Positions 9,087 to 18,085 are shown, numbered from the stretch's first letter. The stretch is DNA of 64,000 nucleotides from Clostridia bacterium (GCA_017452785.1 JAFTLT010000019.1:21416-85415), one strand, 5' to 3'. The notes: generated by a model not told the origin, from the sequence alone. Translations and numbers: made by a program.

Positions 9087-11240
9087 ATGAACAACATTAA
9101 AGAAAAAGCATTTGATATTTTCAATACGGCAAAAAGCTATTGGTTTACTCCGGCAAAAGGAAACTATATTCCTTATAAAGAGGTTGCCAGCCTTAGCGGC
9201 GCAGGTTTCGGTGTGCATTGGACAACCCTGCTTGCAACCACTATTTTTCTTGATGCGTCCAATTTCCTTGTTGGTGCCAGCATAGGTCTTAAGCCTATGG
9301 ATTTGCAGATTATGCTTATAGTTGCAAATCTTGTGGGTATACCCATGGGCATTTTCAGAGCATGGTACTATGACAATCACAGTCTTAAGGGAGGCAAGTT
9401 CCTGCCGTTTCTCAGGCGTACAGCTCTGCCCTTAGCAGTAGTGTCTCTTGTTTTTGTTTGGCTGCCTTATGAAAACTGGGGATATATAACAAAGGCCGTT
9501 GTAGTTGAAGCGATGTATCTGCTGCTTAATGTTTTTTTGTGCTTTTATAATGAGAGCTATACATATTTTCAGCAGATAATAACGCCGAATGCTCAGGAAA
9601 GAGCCAATGTAATGAGTATTTCTCAGGTGGTTTATTCCTTGGCTCCGACGATTACTAATCTGGTCATTCCTCTTGTTGCAGGGCTGACATGGGGTCTTAA
9701 CAACATCTGGACATACAGAGTAATATACCCTGCTTTCACTGTGGTGGGGCTCATTCTCAACACTATCTTTTTCCGCAAGGTTAAAGAAAGGCTCATTCTG
9801 CCTAAAAAGAAGCCTGACCCAATAAGAATAATTGATGCTGTGCGTGAGGTTGCAAAAAATAAATATTACTGGATAGTTCAGGCAGCAGCGTGGGTGGTTT
9901 TCCTTGAGTCGGGCTATGGCGTAGTTCTCGGCTGGTCATTTGTTTATTCCCATGACGGTCAGTATGCGGCATCGTTAGGTCTTGCAAATACTATTATAGG
10001 AAATGCTGCTTTGTGGTCAATGCTGCTTGCACCCTTTGCCATAAAAGCAATGGGCAAAAGAAATCTGCTTATAACTGCAAACTCGATAAACATCCTTGTT
10101 CTCATAGTTCTTTATTTTACATATAAAAATCTTATAGTTATCTGCGTCCTGTGGTACTTCAACACCTTCATAAACACCTTCTGGAATATAGTGCAGCACA
10201 ATATCAGTGCTGATATGAGAGACTATCATCAGTGGAAAACCGGCGTGAGAATTGACGGCCTTTTCGGCCCTCTTGGTATGATAGGCACTGTCATAGGTTT
10301 TTTCACAGGAATGTTCTATCCGTCAATTTATGAAAAGATGGGACTTTTAGAGGACTACAATGTTCTTTATGATGATGCAATGAGAAACAGCCTGTTTGAA
10401 GTACTCATTATCTGTTCTGCGGTTGGTGCTTTGCTTAATCTTATTCCTTTCCTCTTTTATGACCTGACGGAAAACAAGCATAAGGCATATGTTGATGTGC
10501 TTAAAATAAGGGCAATGTTTGAAAATTACGGTCTGGGTGTGCTTGAGGATGATGAGCTGGTTGAAGCTATGGAAATAATTCATATGACAAAAGAGCTCGA
10601 CGGCAAAGAAAAGCAGGCAGTTGATAAATCAGCACTTATTGCGGCAAAGCAGATGCCGAGGGGTACCGACGAAGAAAAGCAGCTCAGAGCTGAAGCTATA
10701 AGGCAGGCAAAAAGCGAAATTAAAGCTGTAAAGGAAAGAAATCTTGCAATAGAGCGAAACTATATAGTAATGGAAGACCTCAATAAGTTTTCGGGCGAAA
10801 CAGCAAGAATAAGGCTGGCTCAGGCAAACAGAACCTTAGCCTTAGGTTCTGTATATATTTATGATAACGAAAAGCAGGAGCTAAAACGGGCTAAGGCTAT
10901 GCCAAAAAGCACCAAGCAGGAAAAAGAAATCCGTTCAGATGCAATAAACCTTGCAAGAATGAAAAAGGAAGCGGCTGCTCTAATAAGAAAATACGGCGAA
11001 GAATGCCTCAAGGCTCCCGATGAAAGGATGAAGGAAGAAATTATAAACAGAGAAACTTCATCTTTTGCAGACAGTCTAAGACAAAGACGAGAGCTCAGAA
11101 AATATATGAAGGCAGAGTCTGTCTATATGAGAGTTACCAAGCCCTGCAGAGAAGCTGCTAACCTTATTGCTCAGGCAAATAATTACACACACGATGAAGA
11201 GCTTGAAGAAAGATATGCTCTTATATGTGAAAAAATATAA
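9087..11240 (+). CDS. MFS/GPH-type transporter with long repeat-bearing cytoplasmic tail
   Basis: This 717-residue protein is longer than usual for the glycoside-pentoside-hexuronide/MFS transporters (about 450-500). Residues 30-470 form some 12 membrane helices. From about residue 475 the protein is soluble, highly charged and helical. Two related blocks occur there about 82 residues apart: AKQMPRGTDEEKQLRAEAI (near 519) and AKAMPKSTKQEKEIRSDAI (near 601). The ATG follows AAGGAGAAGAG. The substrate is not visible and no sugar-catabolic gene adjoins it. The tail might be a regulatory or protein-binding module, which is inference from its composition. The gene is monocistronic, with a terminator at 11253-11288. 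Confidence 0.82.
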   Translation: MNNIKEKAFDIFNTAKSYWFTPAKGNYIPYKEVASLSGAGFGVHWTTLLATTIFLDASNFLVGASIGLKPMDLQIMLIVANLVGIPMGIFRAWYYDNHSLKGGKFLPFLRRTALPLAVVSLVFVWLPYENWGYITKAVVVEAMYLLLNVFLCFYNESYTYFQQIITPNAQERANVMSISQVVYSLAPTITNLVIPLVAGLTWGLNNIWTYRVIYPAFTVVGLILNTIFFRKVKERLILPKKKPDPIRIIDAVREVAKNKYYWIVQAAAWVVFLESGYGVVLGWSFVYSHDGQYAASLGLANTIIGNAALWSMLLAPFAIKAMGKRNLLITANSINILVLIVLYFTYKNLIVICVLWYFNTFINTFWNIVQHNISADMRDYHQWKTGVRIDGLFGPLGMIGTVIGFFTGMFYPSIYEKMGLLEDYNVLYDDAMRNSLFEVLIICSAVGALLNLIPFLFYDLTENKHKAYVDVLKIRAMFENYGLGVLEDDELVEAMEIIHMTKELDGKEKQAVDKSALIAAKQMPRGTDEEKQLRAEAIRQAKSEIKAVKERNLAIERNYIVMEDLNKFSGETARIRLAQANRTLALGSVYIYDNEKQELKRAKAMPKSTKQEKEIRSDAINLARMKKEAAALIRKYGEECLKAPDERMKEEIINRETSSFADSLRQRRELRKYMKAESVYMRVTKPCREAANLIAQANNYTHDEELEERYALICEKI

Positions 11241-11252
11241 TTCAATAATGAC

Positions 11253-11288
11253 AAAAACGCTCTACTGCATCATTGCAAGAGCGTTTTT
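11253..11288 (+). terminator. Intrinsic terminator after the MFS gene
   Basis: AAAAACGCTCT (11253-11263) pairs with AGAGCGTTTTT (11278-11288), ending in a T run. Confidence 0.85.
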
Positions 11289-11344
11289 GCTGTGGGTGAA
11301 TATTGCACAGTTATGGTGGAAAAGTTAAAAATGTTAATAAAAAA

Positions 11345-11373
11345 TTGACAAATGCCGACAAAAAATATATAAT
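11345..11373 (+). promoter_or_regulatory. Sigma-A promoter for the secreted esterase gene
   Basis: Consensus TTGACA (11345-11350) and TATAAT (11368-11373) are 17 bp apart, about 40 bp before the start codon. Confidence 0.85.
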
Positions 11374-11411
11374 GGCACAAGACAGATATATAAGAACGGA
11401 AGGTGTATAAC

Positions 11412-12440
11412 ATGAAAAAATTACTGTCTTTAACACTTGCAATTTTAATGATTGTGTCTTGCTTTATTTTTGCTGTCGGCGCAGTGAGTGAAAAGGCCGG
11501 AATTGCAGCTCTCAATGCTCAGTTTGTCAAACGTGAGGGCATAATGGACTATGTTTATTATTCACCTGTAAAGGGTGATAATGATGACACGAAATATCCT
11601 GTTGTTGTGTGGCTTCACGGCAATTCATCGGGTGACTATCCCGGCCATCAGCTTGAAAACTGCGATATAGGCAGATGGTCCAGTGAAGAATATCAGAGCC
11701 GTTTTGAAGGTACCGGCGGAGCATTTCTTTTCCTGCCGAGATACCCCACAAACTCAGTTTCAATTGCATGGGAGGGTCCCACAACAACCCTCAAGTCATC
11801 AATTGACTCTTTCCTCAAAATACACGAGGCAAATATTGACACAAACAGAATTTATATCGGCGGTTACTCAATGGGCGGCAAAATGGTGCTGAGAATGGCA
11901 AGCACATATCCTGAGCTTTTTGCAGCGGCATTCCCCTTGTCACCCGTTTATGCACCCACAACAGCAGAACTCAACAGCCTTGTTGATATGCCTATATGGT
12001 TTGCGTGGTGCAAAAATGATACCTATGTCAGCCTTAATCAGGTTACTGTCAAGGGTAACTGGAATTATCTTATGAATATTTCAAACTGCAAAGAAGACTG
12101 CAGACTCGTTACCTTTGATAAGATATACCGCTCAAACTATGCACTGAGAACTGCAGATGATGCAGGTGATACCCATAACACATGGGATGCGGCAACTCAC
12201 GATTTCTTTATGGATGACGGTGCTCATTTTAAAGATGTAACAATAACTGACGGTAACGGTGAGGAAATCAGCCTTACCTATCCCAACGGTCTCATTTCAT
12301 GGCTTTCATCACAGAGCCTTGCAGAGGATGACGGCAACTCAACAAGAGGCAGCATTATAATTAAGCTCCTTTCAAAAATAGGCGAGTTCTTCTCAGATTT
12401 CTTTGTTGCACTTATGAATATTCTCACAGGTGCACTGTAA
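11412..12440 (+). CDS. Secreted alpha/beta-hydrolase (esterase-like) with amphipathic C-terminal tail
   Basis: The ATG at 11412 follows GGAAGGTG and opens a signal peptide (MKKLLSLTLAILMIVSCFIF); the GTG-type upstream frame is not needed. The 342-residue protein has VVWLHGNSSG, the oxyanion-region HG motif, and GYSMGGKM with the nucleophile Ser at residue 153. A late THNTWD stretch could supply the catalytic His. This is the pattern of secreted PHB-depolymerase-like or prolyl-oligopeptidase-like esterases. After the catalytic domain the protein ends in an amphipathic helix, KLLSKIGEFFSDFFVALMNI. The natural substrate is unknown. Confidence 0.82.
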   Translation: MKKLLSLTLAILMIVSCFIFAVGAVSEKAGIAALNAQFVKREGIMDYVYYSPVKGDNDDTKYPVVVWLHGNSSGDYPGHQLENCDIGRWSSEEYQSRFEGTGGAFLFLPRYPTNSVSIAWEGPTTTLKSSIDSFLKIHEANIDTNRIYIGGYSMGGKMVLRMASTYPELFAAAFPLSPVYAPTTAELNSLVDMPIWFAWCKNDTYVSLNQVTVKGNWNYLMNISNCKEDCRLVTFDKIYRSNYALRTADDAGDTHNTWDAATHDFFMDDGAHFKDVTITDGNGEEISLTYPNGLISWLSSQSLAEDDGNSTRGSIIIKLLSKIGEFFSDFFVALMNILTGAL

Positions 12441-12453
12441 ACCGCATTAATAA

Positions 12454-12489
12454 AAGACTGTATCAAACCGCATGGAATGATACAGTCTT
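12454..12489. terminator. Bidirectional terminator between convergent hydrolase genes
   Basis: AAGACTGTATCA and TGATACAGTCTT form a perfect 12-bp stem with A/T runs on both sides, between the plus-strand esterase and the minus-strand lipase-like gene. Confidence 0.85.
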
Positions 12490-12502
12490 ATTTTATTATA
12501 CA

Positions 12503-14374
12503 TTATTTGAGTATATCGGAAAAGCCTTTGTTGCCAAAGAGCTTAAGCAGCAGATTGCTGAAGAATCCGAGAATGGCACTGAGAATTTTAAGTAAGAAGT
12601 TTGTCTGGGCTTCTTTCTCTGCTTCTTCTTTTTCCTGATCAAGCTCAGCCTCGTCTTTACCGCTGTCAATGATTTTATCTACAGCAGCTTCAAATCTTTC
12701 TGCAGCAGCATTGAATTCCTCTGTAGGCATGCAGGTGCTGTCTATAGCTGCGCCGAGGACATCTCTTGCTGCTATGAACTCTGCCGCATCAGCTGCACTG
12801 AGACTTGAGGTGTCATAGTCTTTCCAGAGGTTATAGTGGGAAATGACAGTTCTTGATTTGCGTGCAAAGTTAAACTGAGGGAAGCCGGGGTCGGAATAAA
12901 CACCCTTAAAGCTGTCGTCTGTGAGAATTCTTACTGCAAGGCGCATGATAACGTCATTGCTTGCTGTCTGTTCATGGTTCTGATCTTTGAAATAGAAGGT
13001 TGTTTCGCAAAGAATACCTGTTGAAGCATCAACTATTCTGTCTTTGTCAATGTGGTTGTGTGACGGGTCCGTGCAGTATGTGTTTGCCTGCTTATAATCT
13101 TCGGGCAAGGGGGTGTTGACATTAATGCTTGTTGCACCGAAGGATTCGGAATCCATATGAATAATGCCGTCAGCGTTAACGTCATCCCATGAATCACAAA
13201 TGCTGTAAAGAGGAACATTGTAATTTACGATGTCAAAGCATTCAATGCCTTTATCGATCATGTCAAGAATATTCTTTCTTGAGTTCACCTGAGCATCATA
13301 GTACCAATCGGTCTGTGCACGGATGTAAGTATCATCCTCGTCCATAAGGTACATTTCACGGCATTCTGGATAATGTGCTGAGGGGATAAGAGCCCACAGG
13401 CAGGTTGAGCGTTCAAGATAGTCCTCAACTAAAATCTGAACGGCAGTGTCCAGAATATTGTCGAAATCTGCTTCAGGGAAAATTCTGAGAATAATATTGA
13501 TAAGATAAGCAAGATATTCCTGACTGTCACCTAAAAGTGATGGGAACATATAGCCGTAAAGAGCATCCGGGTCATCTAAAAGACCGTAGTGATAAATGTC
13601 ACCTATAACATTTGAGCCGTCTGCAGCAGGGATAACATAGCAGATTCTGTTGATATCGTCAGAAATGTCAAGACCCTTGTCTAGATAAAGCTGCACAAGA
13701 GCGTTACAAATTGATCCGCCCTGGCTGATAGGTGCAAGGTTGACCTTAGCGTGACCTGTTTCTTTTTTAGCTATCTGAATAAGCTCGAAAAGCTCGTTGG
13801 CAATTTCCATAATATTGCCTGTTGAAAGATATGAGAAGAAGAAAAGGTGATCAAGACCTGCAGTTTCTGAGAATGCATGCAGAGGAATCTGATTTAAAGC
13901 ATAGTTTCTTTCCTCAGCAGTGAGGTTTGCAAGGCTTGTTGTGTATCTGTCGGCACGGATGTTTTTGATGGGGTTACCTTTTTCATCCATTGCAATATTG
14001 CCCAGAAGTGCTTCACCAAGCACACCCGCAATAGCCTCGGCACAGCGGTTTTCCTTGTCCTCCTGAGTTATGAGCAGGCTGCCCAGAGGAAGAAGTGCAT
14101 CAGAAAGAGCGAGCTTGACAACGTCACTTGTTGCTTCCATAAAGAAGGGAGCTGCATAGGGCTGACCTTCGGAGTTGAGCATTTCGTTGCCGTTTTCGTC
14201 AAGATATCTCACCTTAGACTGGAAAAGACCGGGAATGATGATTGATGGACAGATTCCGCAATCACAGCTGTCTGAGTCTGCTGTGCTGAACTCTGCCGAA
14301 GCAGGGAGTACACTGCAGGAAAAAGCCATTATGAAAGCGAGTAAAACTGCAAGGGATTTTTTCAGTGTTTTCAT
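12503..14374 (-). CDS. Secreted lipase-like alpha/beta-hydrolase with amphipathic C-terminal tail
   Basis: The 623-residue product has a clear signal peptide (MKTLKKSLAVLLAFIMAFSC...ASA). The start CDCGICPSIIIPGLFQSKVR and the later APISQGGSICNAL, with Ser217 in an SxGG elbow, suggest an LCAT/lipase-like alpha/beta-hydrolase. The nucleophile motif deviates from GxSxG by having Pro-Ile before Ser, so catalysis is not certain. Residues 560-600 are acidic and helical (DEAELDQEKEEAEKEAQ), followed by the hydrophobic tail FLLKILSAILGFFSNLLLKL. It is convergent with another secreted hydrolase that has a similar tail. The substrate is unknown. Confidence 0.72.
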   Translation of the reverse strand: MKTLKKSLAVLLAFIMAFSCSVLPASAEFSTADSDSCDCGICPSIIIPGLFQSKVRYLDENGNEMLNSEGQPYAAPFFMEATSDVVKLALSDALLPLGSLLITQEDKENRCAEAIAGVLGEALLGNIAMDEKGNPIKNIRADRYTTSLANLTAEERNYALNQIPLHAFSETAGLDHLFFFSYLSTGNIMEIANELFELIQIAKKETGHAKVNLAPISQGGSICNALVQLYLDKGLDISDDINRICYVIPAADGSNVIGDIYHYGLLDDPDALYGYMFPSLLGDSQEYLAYLINIILRIFPEADFDNILDTAVQILVEDYLERSTCLWALIPSAHYPECREMYLMDEDDTYIRAQTDWYYDAQVNSRKNILDMIDKGIECFDIVNYNVPLYSICDSWDDVNADGIIHMDSESFGATSINVNTPLPEDYKQANTYCTDPSHNHIDKDRIVDASTGILCETTFYFKDQNHEQTASNDVIMRLAVRILTDDSFKGVYSDPGFPQFNFARKSRTVISHYNLWKDYDTSSLSAADAAEFIAARDVLGAAIDSTCMPTEEFNAAAERFEAAVDKIIDSGKDEAELDQEKEEAEKEAQTNFLLKILSAILGFFSNLLLKLFGNKGFSDILK

Positions 14375-14488
14375 TGTGTTTTTCTCCTTTGAATGTTTTT
14401 ATATATTTTAACACTTAAGTTAAATATTTACAATATAAAAGGAAATAAAAGTTTATTAAAGACGAAAAAGGTGCCGGCTGAAACCGTG

Positions 14489-14517
14489 TTGACATAAGTC
14501 TAAATAATTGATAAAAT
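14489..14517 (+). promoter_or_regulatory. Sigma-A promoter for the sialidase-like gene
   Basis: TTGACA (14489-14494) and TAAAAT (14512-14517) with a 17-bp spacer lie just upstream of the ribosome binding site. Confidence 0.8.
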
Positions 14518-14542
14518 TAATAAAAAAGAAAAGGAGAAAATT

Positions 14543-15886
14543 ATGAAAAAGACAGTTCTTATTATTCTTGCTGTTATAGTGTGTGCAGGTGTTATTGCCG
14601 GGGCAGTGTTGCTGTTTGGCACAAGCAATTTCACAGGTGAGGACTATACTATTCCTGAACTCGATCTCAGTGTTATGCCTGAGGAGCTTGCCGGCAGCGA
14701 ATATGAATATCTATATAGTCTTTCCGTGGTGGATAACTCAAAGGATTATATGGCTCATCCTGACAGCATCCTGCTCAAAGACGGCAATATCCTCACTGTG
14801 TACCCTGCCGGTCACGGTAAGGGAGCAGTGCTCAATAAGCTCAGCACTGACGGTGGTATCAGCTGGAGTGAAGCTGTTGAAAACACTCCCGAAAGCTGGG
14901 TTAATTCGCAGGAAACCCCCACAGTTTACCGCCTTGAGTTTTCTGACGGCAGTGCTGATAAGCTTATTCTTATTTCGGCTAACCCCAAGTGGCCTTATTC
15001 TGATACGGTGGGCGGATTTGAATGCTCAATTTCTGAGGATGAGGGTAAGACATGGTCAGAGTTCAGACGCTTTTATGACCTTGAAAGTGAAAATCCCGTG
15101 GTGCCTATTGTGGCAATGTCAAGTCTGACAAGACTTAAGGAAAACGGCGAATTTACCGATAAGTGGATGGGCCTTTTCCATGATGCGGATTTCTATAATT
15201 ATAAAACAATTCTCACCTTTGATGAAGATGGCAATATGCAGTGGAGTGTACCCGAAAAATACTTTGCCGAGCACAGAGAGATTGAGCAAAGCTCAAATAT
15301 GTGTGAGGTTGAGGTTATACGCTCAGATATGGGGCAGGGTGATGAGCTTTGCCTGATAACGAGAAGCAACTCAAAGAAAATCAACTCACTTATTTCTTTC
15401 TCTCAGGATGAGGGCAAAACATGGAGTGAGCCTGTAGAAGCACCTGCAGCCCTCAACGGTGAAAGGCACAAGGCTGAATACACCTCAGACGGCAGGCTGT
15501 TTATCACCTTCCGTTCAATTGAGAGAGGAAGCAAAGCGGCAGAGTACGCAAATAAAACAGATAAAGTCAAGGGCTGGATGAGTGAAGGCCTTGTTGCGTG
15601 GGTAGGCACATATGATGACCTTAAGCAGGGCACTGAGGGTGATTACAGAATTAAGCTGGCTCACATTTATTTTGACGATCAGACTGAGCCCGAATATTAT
15701 GCGGGCTCAGACACGGGGTATTGTGGAAATGTTGTTTTAGAGGATGACACAATTGTTACCTGCGGTTACGGCAAATTCAGCCCCGATGAAAAAGCTGAAG
15801 ACGGCACACTCAGGACTTACATCTGTTCAAAGAGGATAAACCTCAGCGACACAGATGAACTGGTGGAAAGATATTTAAAAAAATAA
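14543..15886 (+). CDS. Membrane-anchored or secreted sialidase-like Asp-box protein
   Basis: The 447-residue protein starts with an N-terminal hydrophobic segment (VLIILAVIVCAGVIAGAVLL) that could be a signal anchor. Three Asp-boxes are visible: STDGGISWSE, SEDEGKTWSE and SQDEGKTWSE, the repeating loop of sialidase-type six-bladed propellers. An Arg residue (LFITFRSIERG) and acidic residues in the expected later blades fit an exo-alpha-sialidase or BNR-repeat hydrolase. The full catalytic Arg triad cannot be confirmed by eye. A GGAGAA site precedes the ATG and the gene stands alone between a promoter and a terminator. It may act on host or dietary glycans, which is inference. Confidence 0.75.
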   Translation: MKKTVLIILAVIVCAGVIAGAVLLFGTSNFTGEDYTIPELDLSVMPEELAGSEYEYLYSLSVVDNSKDYMAHPDSILLKDGNILTVYPAGHGKGAVLNKLSTDGGISWSEAVENTPESWVNSQETPTVYRLEFSDGSADKLILISANPKWPYSDTVGGFECSISEDEGKTWSEFRRFYDLESENPVVPIVAMSSLTRLKENGEFTDKWMGLFHDADFYNYKTILTFDEDGNMQWSVPEKYFAEHREIEQSSNMCEVEVIRSDMGQGDELCLITRSNSKKINSLISFSQDEGKTWSEPVEAPAALNGERHKAEYTSDGRLFITFRSIERGSKAAEYANKTDKVKGWMSEGLVAWVGTYDDLKQGTEGDYRIKLAHIYFDDQTEPEYYAGSDTGYCGNVVLEDDTIVTCGYGKFSPDEKAEDGTLRTYICSKRINLSDTDELVERYLKK

Positions 15887-15898
15887 CAACTGAAAAAA

Positions 15899-15937
15899 CA
15901 AGAGTGAAGAACCTGAAAATTCTTCACTCTTATTCTT
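15899..15937. terminator. Bidirectional terminator
   Basis: AAGAGTGAAGAA and TTCTTCACTCTT form a stem between the convergent sialidase-like gene and the minus-strand gene at 15937. Confidence 0.85.
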
Positions 15938-17610
15938 TAGAATTCACATCCTACTATGAGGGACCCTGAAACGGAAAGCTTGGCTTTGTCGCCTGCTTCA
16001 AGCAAAAGCATGTTTTCGTTTTCGGCAGCTCTTGCCTTATAGATATTGTCGTTTTCGTCTATGACATAAATATAGGTGTTGCCGTCAATATCGATATATT
16101 TTATTGAAGCTACAGTTACGGTTCTTTCTTTTATTTCTTCCTTTGGAGCAGTTTCGTTTATGCCCAGAACGGCCTTATATTTTGCAATGCATTCTTTTTG
16201 TGTTGCGGCTGTTGCAACAAGATTATACTGCTCAACATTAACTGCGGCATAGAGCTTTACAAGTCCGCCTGAGTCTTTGAGTACCATAATATAAGTGGGT
16301 CTGCCATCAATATTTATCAGTGATGGGAATGATGCCTGATAGCCTTTTTCCTGCACTTCACCCTCTGCAGCTGCCATTGCGGATTTTTCATCTGCGCCTG
16401 CAACAGCATAGTAGCGGCTTTCGCCCGTTCGCTCGTTTGCAAGCAGGAAGCCTATGTTCGAGCTGTCACCGTTGACAGAGGTAACTCCTGTGTAAATCCA
16501 TATATCGCCGTCTTTGGAGATGTAGCCGTAATCGCTGATTGGCGTTTCGTCAAAGCTTTCTTCATCGTCTGAGGAGTAGGTAGTAACCTGCTTGCAGTCC
16601 TTTTTGGCAAACAGACTGTTGAGATAGCCATTTTTGAGAGTACCGTACCAATTATACTGCTTGCATATAAGGTCCCCACTGAAAACCACATCAATCCATC
16701 GGGGAATGTCTGACAGCTCATATTTCACCGTTTCACCTGTGACAGGGTCAAGAACTATGCAGCCCACAACGGTTTCGCCGCCGAAAAGAGCTACAGTGTG
16801 GTCAATTACGCAAGCCACATAATAAGGCTTGCCGTCTTCGTCAATTTCAAAGTGAAGGTTGCTGAGCATAAGCGTGGGGTACTCAAGACGAAGGTGCCTG
16901 AAAGCATCTTCGCTGAAATAAGCTGAGGGAACATATTTCATGCCTGATGTTTCATTAAAGGAAGCGGACATAGAAACAGGGTCTACACTGACATAGCCTT
17001 TTACACCGCCTGATTTATTATTTGACCACTTAAAAAAGCCTGCATATTCAAGAGGTGAGACCTTTATGGGCTTGCCTTTATAGTCAATCTGTGTGTAATT
17101 ATAAGAGACATCAAACTGGCTGACCACATCTGATAGGGTGCCTATTTCTCTGTCGCCCAGCATTTGTGCAGAGGCGGTGTCCATTAAAGCAATAGAGTCT
17201 GTGCCCACCGATTCTGATAAGTCGGCAGTGAAATCTGAGTCGGTCACTTTGAGAATTTCTGAGTGAGCAACCGCATTAAAGAAAGGACTGCTTATAAGAG
17301 CGATGAAAAGAAAAACAGCCGTAAAAGCAAGGGGTACGATATAAGGCTTAAGCGAGATATTAAATTTGGTCTGCTTTTTTGTTCTGCCCTTTGAGCCCTT
17401 TTTAATTGAAGTTGTAATATAGCCGAAATCTTTACAGCCTTTGGCAAGTCTTTCCACAATAACAAAGATAAATAAAGCGGTGTTTATAAGAATCCACAGA
17501 CCGGGATTTTTTGCGTTGAGAGCAGGGCACAGGGTATAAAAGCCCAGTGCGAGAAAAATCAGCGCAGAAATTGCACCTAATATGTAGGGGAAGGGTTTAA
17601 TTTTTTTCAT
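15937..17610 (-). CDS. Large membrane-anchored protein of unknown function
   Basis: The start is taken at 17610, where AAGGAG precedes the ATG; an in-frame ATG at 17643 lacks a site. The 557-residue product has two N-terminal membrane helices (about residues 8-25 and 35-52), a basic cytoplasmic loop (KKGSKGRTKKQTK) and a third helix (about 90-112). About 440 extracytoplasmic residues follow. That part repeats a PepSY-like alternation of strands, for example GKPYYVACVIDHTVALFGGE and GRPTYIMVLKDSGGLVKLYA. I recognise no catalytic motif and do not assign a family. Conserved-looking aromatic residues (PRWIDVVFSGD) suggest a real conserved domain. Confidence 0.7.
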   Translation of the reverse strand: MKKIKPFPYILGAISALIFLALGFYTLCPALNAKNPGLWILINTALFIFVIVERLAKGCKDFGYITTSIKKGSKGRTKKQTKFNISLKPYIVPLAFTAVFLFIALISSPFFNAVAHSEILKVTDSDFTADLSESVGTDSIALMDTASAQMLGDREIGTLSDVVSQFDVSYNYTQIDYKGKPIKVSPLEYAGFFKWSNNKSGGVKGYVSVDPVSMSASFNETSGMKYVPSAYFSEDAFRHLRLEYPTLMLSNLHFEIDEDGKPYYVACVIDHTVALFGGETVVGCIVLDPVTGETVKYELSDIPRWIDVVFSGDLICKQYNWYGTLKNGYLNSLFAKKDCKQVTTYSSDDEESFDETPISDYGYISKDGDIWIYTGVTSVNGDSSNIGFLLANERTGESRYYAVAGADEKSAMAAAEGEVQEKGYQASFPSLINIDGRPTYIMVLKDSGGLVKLYAAVNVEQYNLVATAATQKECIAKYKAVLGINETAPKEEIKERTVTVASIKYIDIDGNTYIYVIDENDNIYKARAAENENMLLLEAGDKAKLSVSGSLIVGCEF

Positions 17611-17686
17611 AGTGTTCACTCCTTTGTGGGATAAGGATAGCATAAAAGTAAAAATAAATCAACTGAGTTCAAGGTGGGGAGAAAGT

Positions 17687-17781
17687 ATCTATTATCTATT
17701 CTTTATTATTTATTATCTATTATTTTGTAAAGTCGCAGGGGAGAGAATAGATAATAGATAACAGATAATAAATAATAAAAC
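17687..17781. repeat. AT-rich long inverted repeat
   Basis: Two arms built from TATTATTTATTATCT-type words, about 17692-17735 and 17749-17780, are inverted around a GC-richer centre (GTCGCAGGGGAGAG). The arms are internally repetitive (ATTATCTATT). The whole could form a cruciform or RNA hairpin. It sits between the minus-strand gene start at 17610 and the tRNA terminator. It looks like a dispersed intergenic repeat. Confidence 0.7.
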
Positions 17782-17782
17782 C

Positions 17783-17820
17783 AAAAAGAAAAGCCACACT
17801 TTCGTGCGACTTTTCTTTTT
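17783..17820 (-). terminator. Terminator after tRNA-Arg
   Basis: AAAAAGAAAAGCCACAC pairs with GTGCGACTTTTCTTTTT (two non-Watson-Crick positions), immediately downstream of the CCA end of the minus-strand tRNA. Confidence 0.75.
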
Positions 17821-17894
17821 GGCACCCCCTGCGGGAATCGAACCCACATCTAATCCTTAGGAGGGATTTATTCTATCCATTGAACTAAGGAGGC
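17820..17894 (-). tRNA. tRNA-Arg (CCT anticodon)
   Basis: The complement folds as a complete cloverleaf. The acceptor is GCCTCCT with AGGGGGT, the D-stem GTTC/GAAT, and the anticodon stem AATCC/GGATT around loop CTCCTAA, which gives anticodon CCT (reads AGG). The T-arm is GTGGG-TTCGATT-CCCGC. CCA is encoded at the 3' end (17820-17822). A sigma-A promoter lies upstream at 17947-17975 and a terminator follows. The gene appears to be expressed alone. Confidence 0.95.
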
Positions 17895-17946
17895 GTATTC
17901 TGAAGTAATAAGCAAGAGGAAATAGTGAAGAAGTTTACAGGTGATT

Positions 17947-17975
17947 ATTTTATCATTCTTTTTATTTAAAGTCAA
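17947..17975 (-). promoter_or_regulatory. Sigma-A promoter for tRNA-Arg
   Basis: On the minus strand TTGACT (complement of 17970-17975) and TAAAAT (complement of 17947-17952) are 17 bp apart. Confidence 0.75.
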
Positions 17976-18056
17976 CCTCAGGTTGGCAAATTATACTTTT
18001 AGTGAAAAATCGCTATATTTTCTTCGGCAGAGTACAAAATAAAAGTGCCTAATCAT

Positions 18057-18085
18057 TTGACAATCAGCTTAATTTGTATTATTAT
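18057..18085 (+). promoter_or_regulatory. Sigma-A promoter for the Mrp-family gene
   Basis: TTGACA (18057-18062) and TATTAT (18080-18085) with a 17-bp spacer, leaving about a 65-nt leader. The rest of the intergenic region 17895-18156 shows only the tRNA promoter and AT-rich DNA. Confidence 0.75.
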
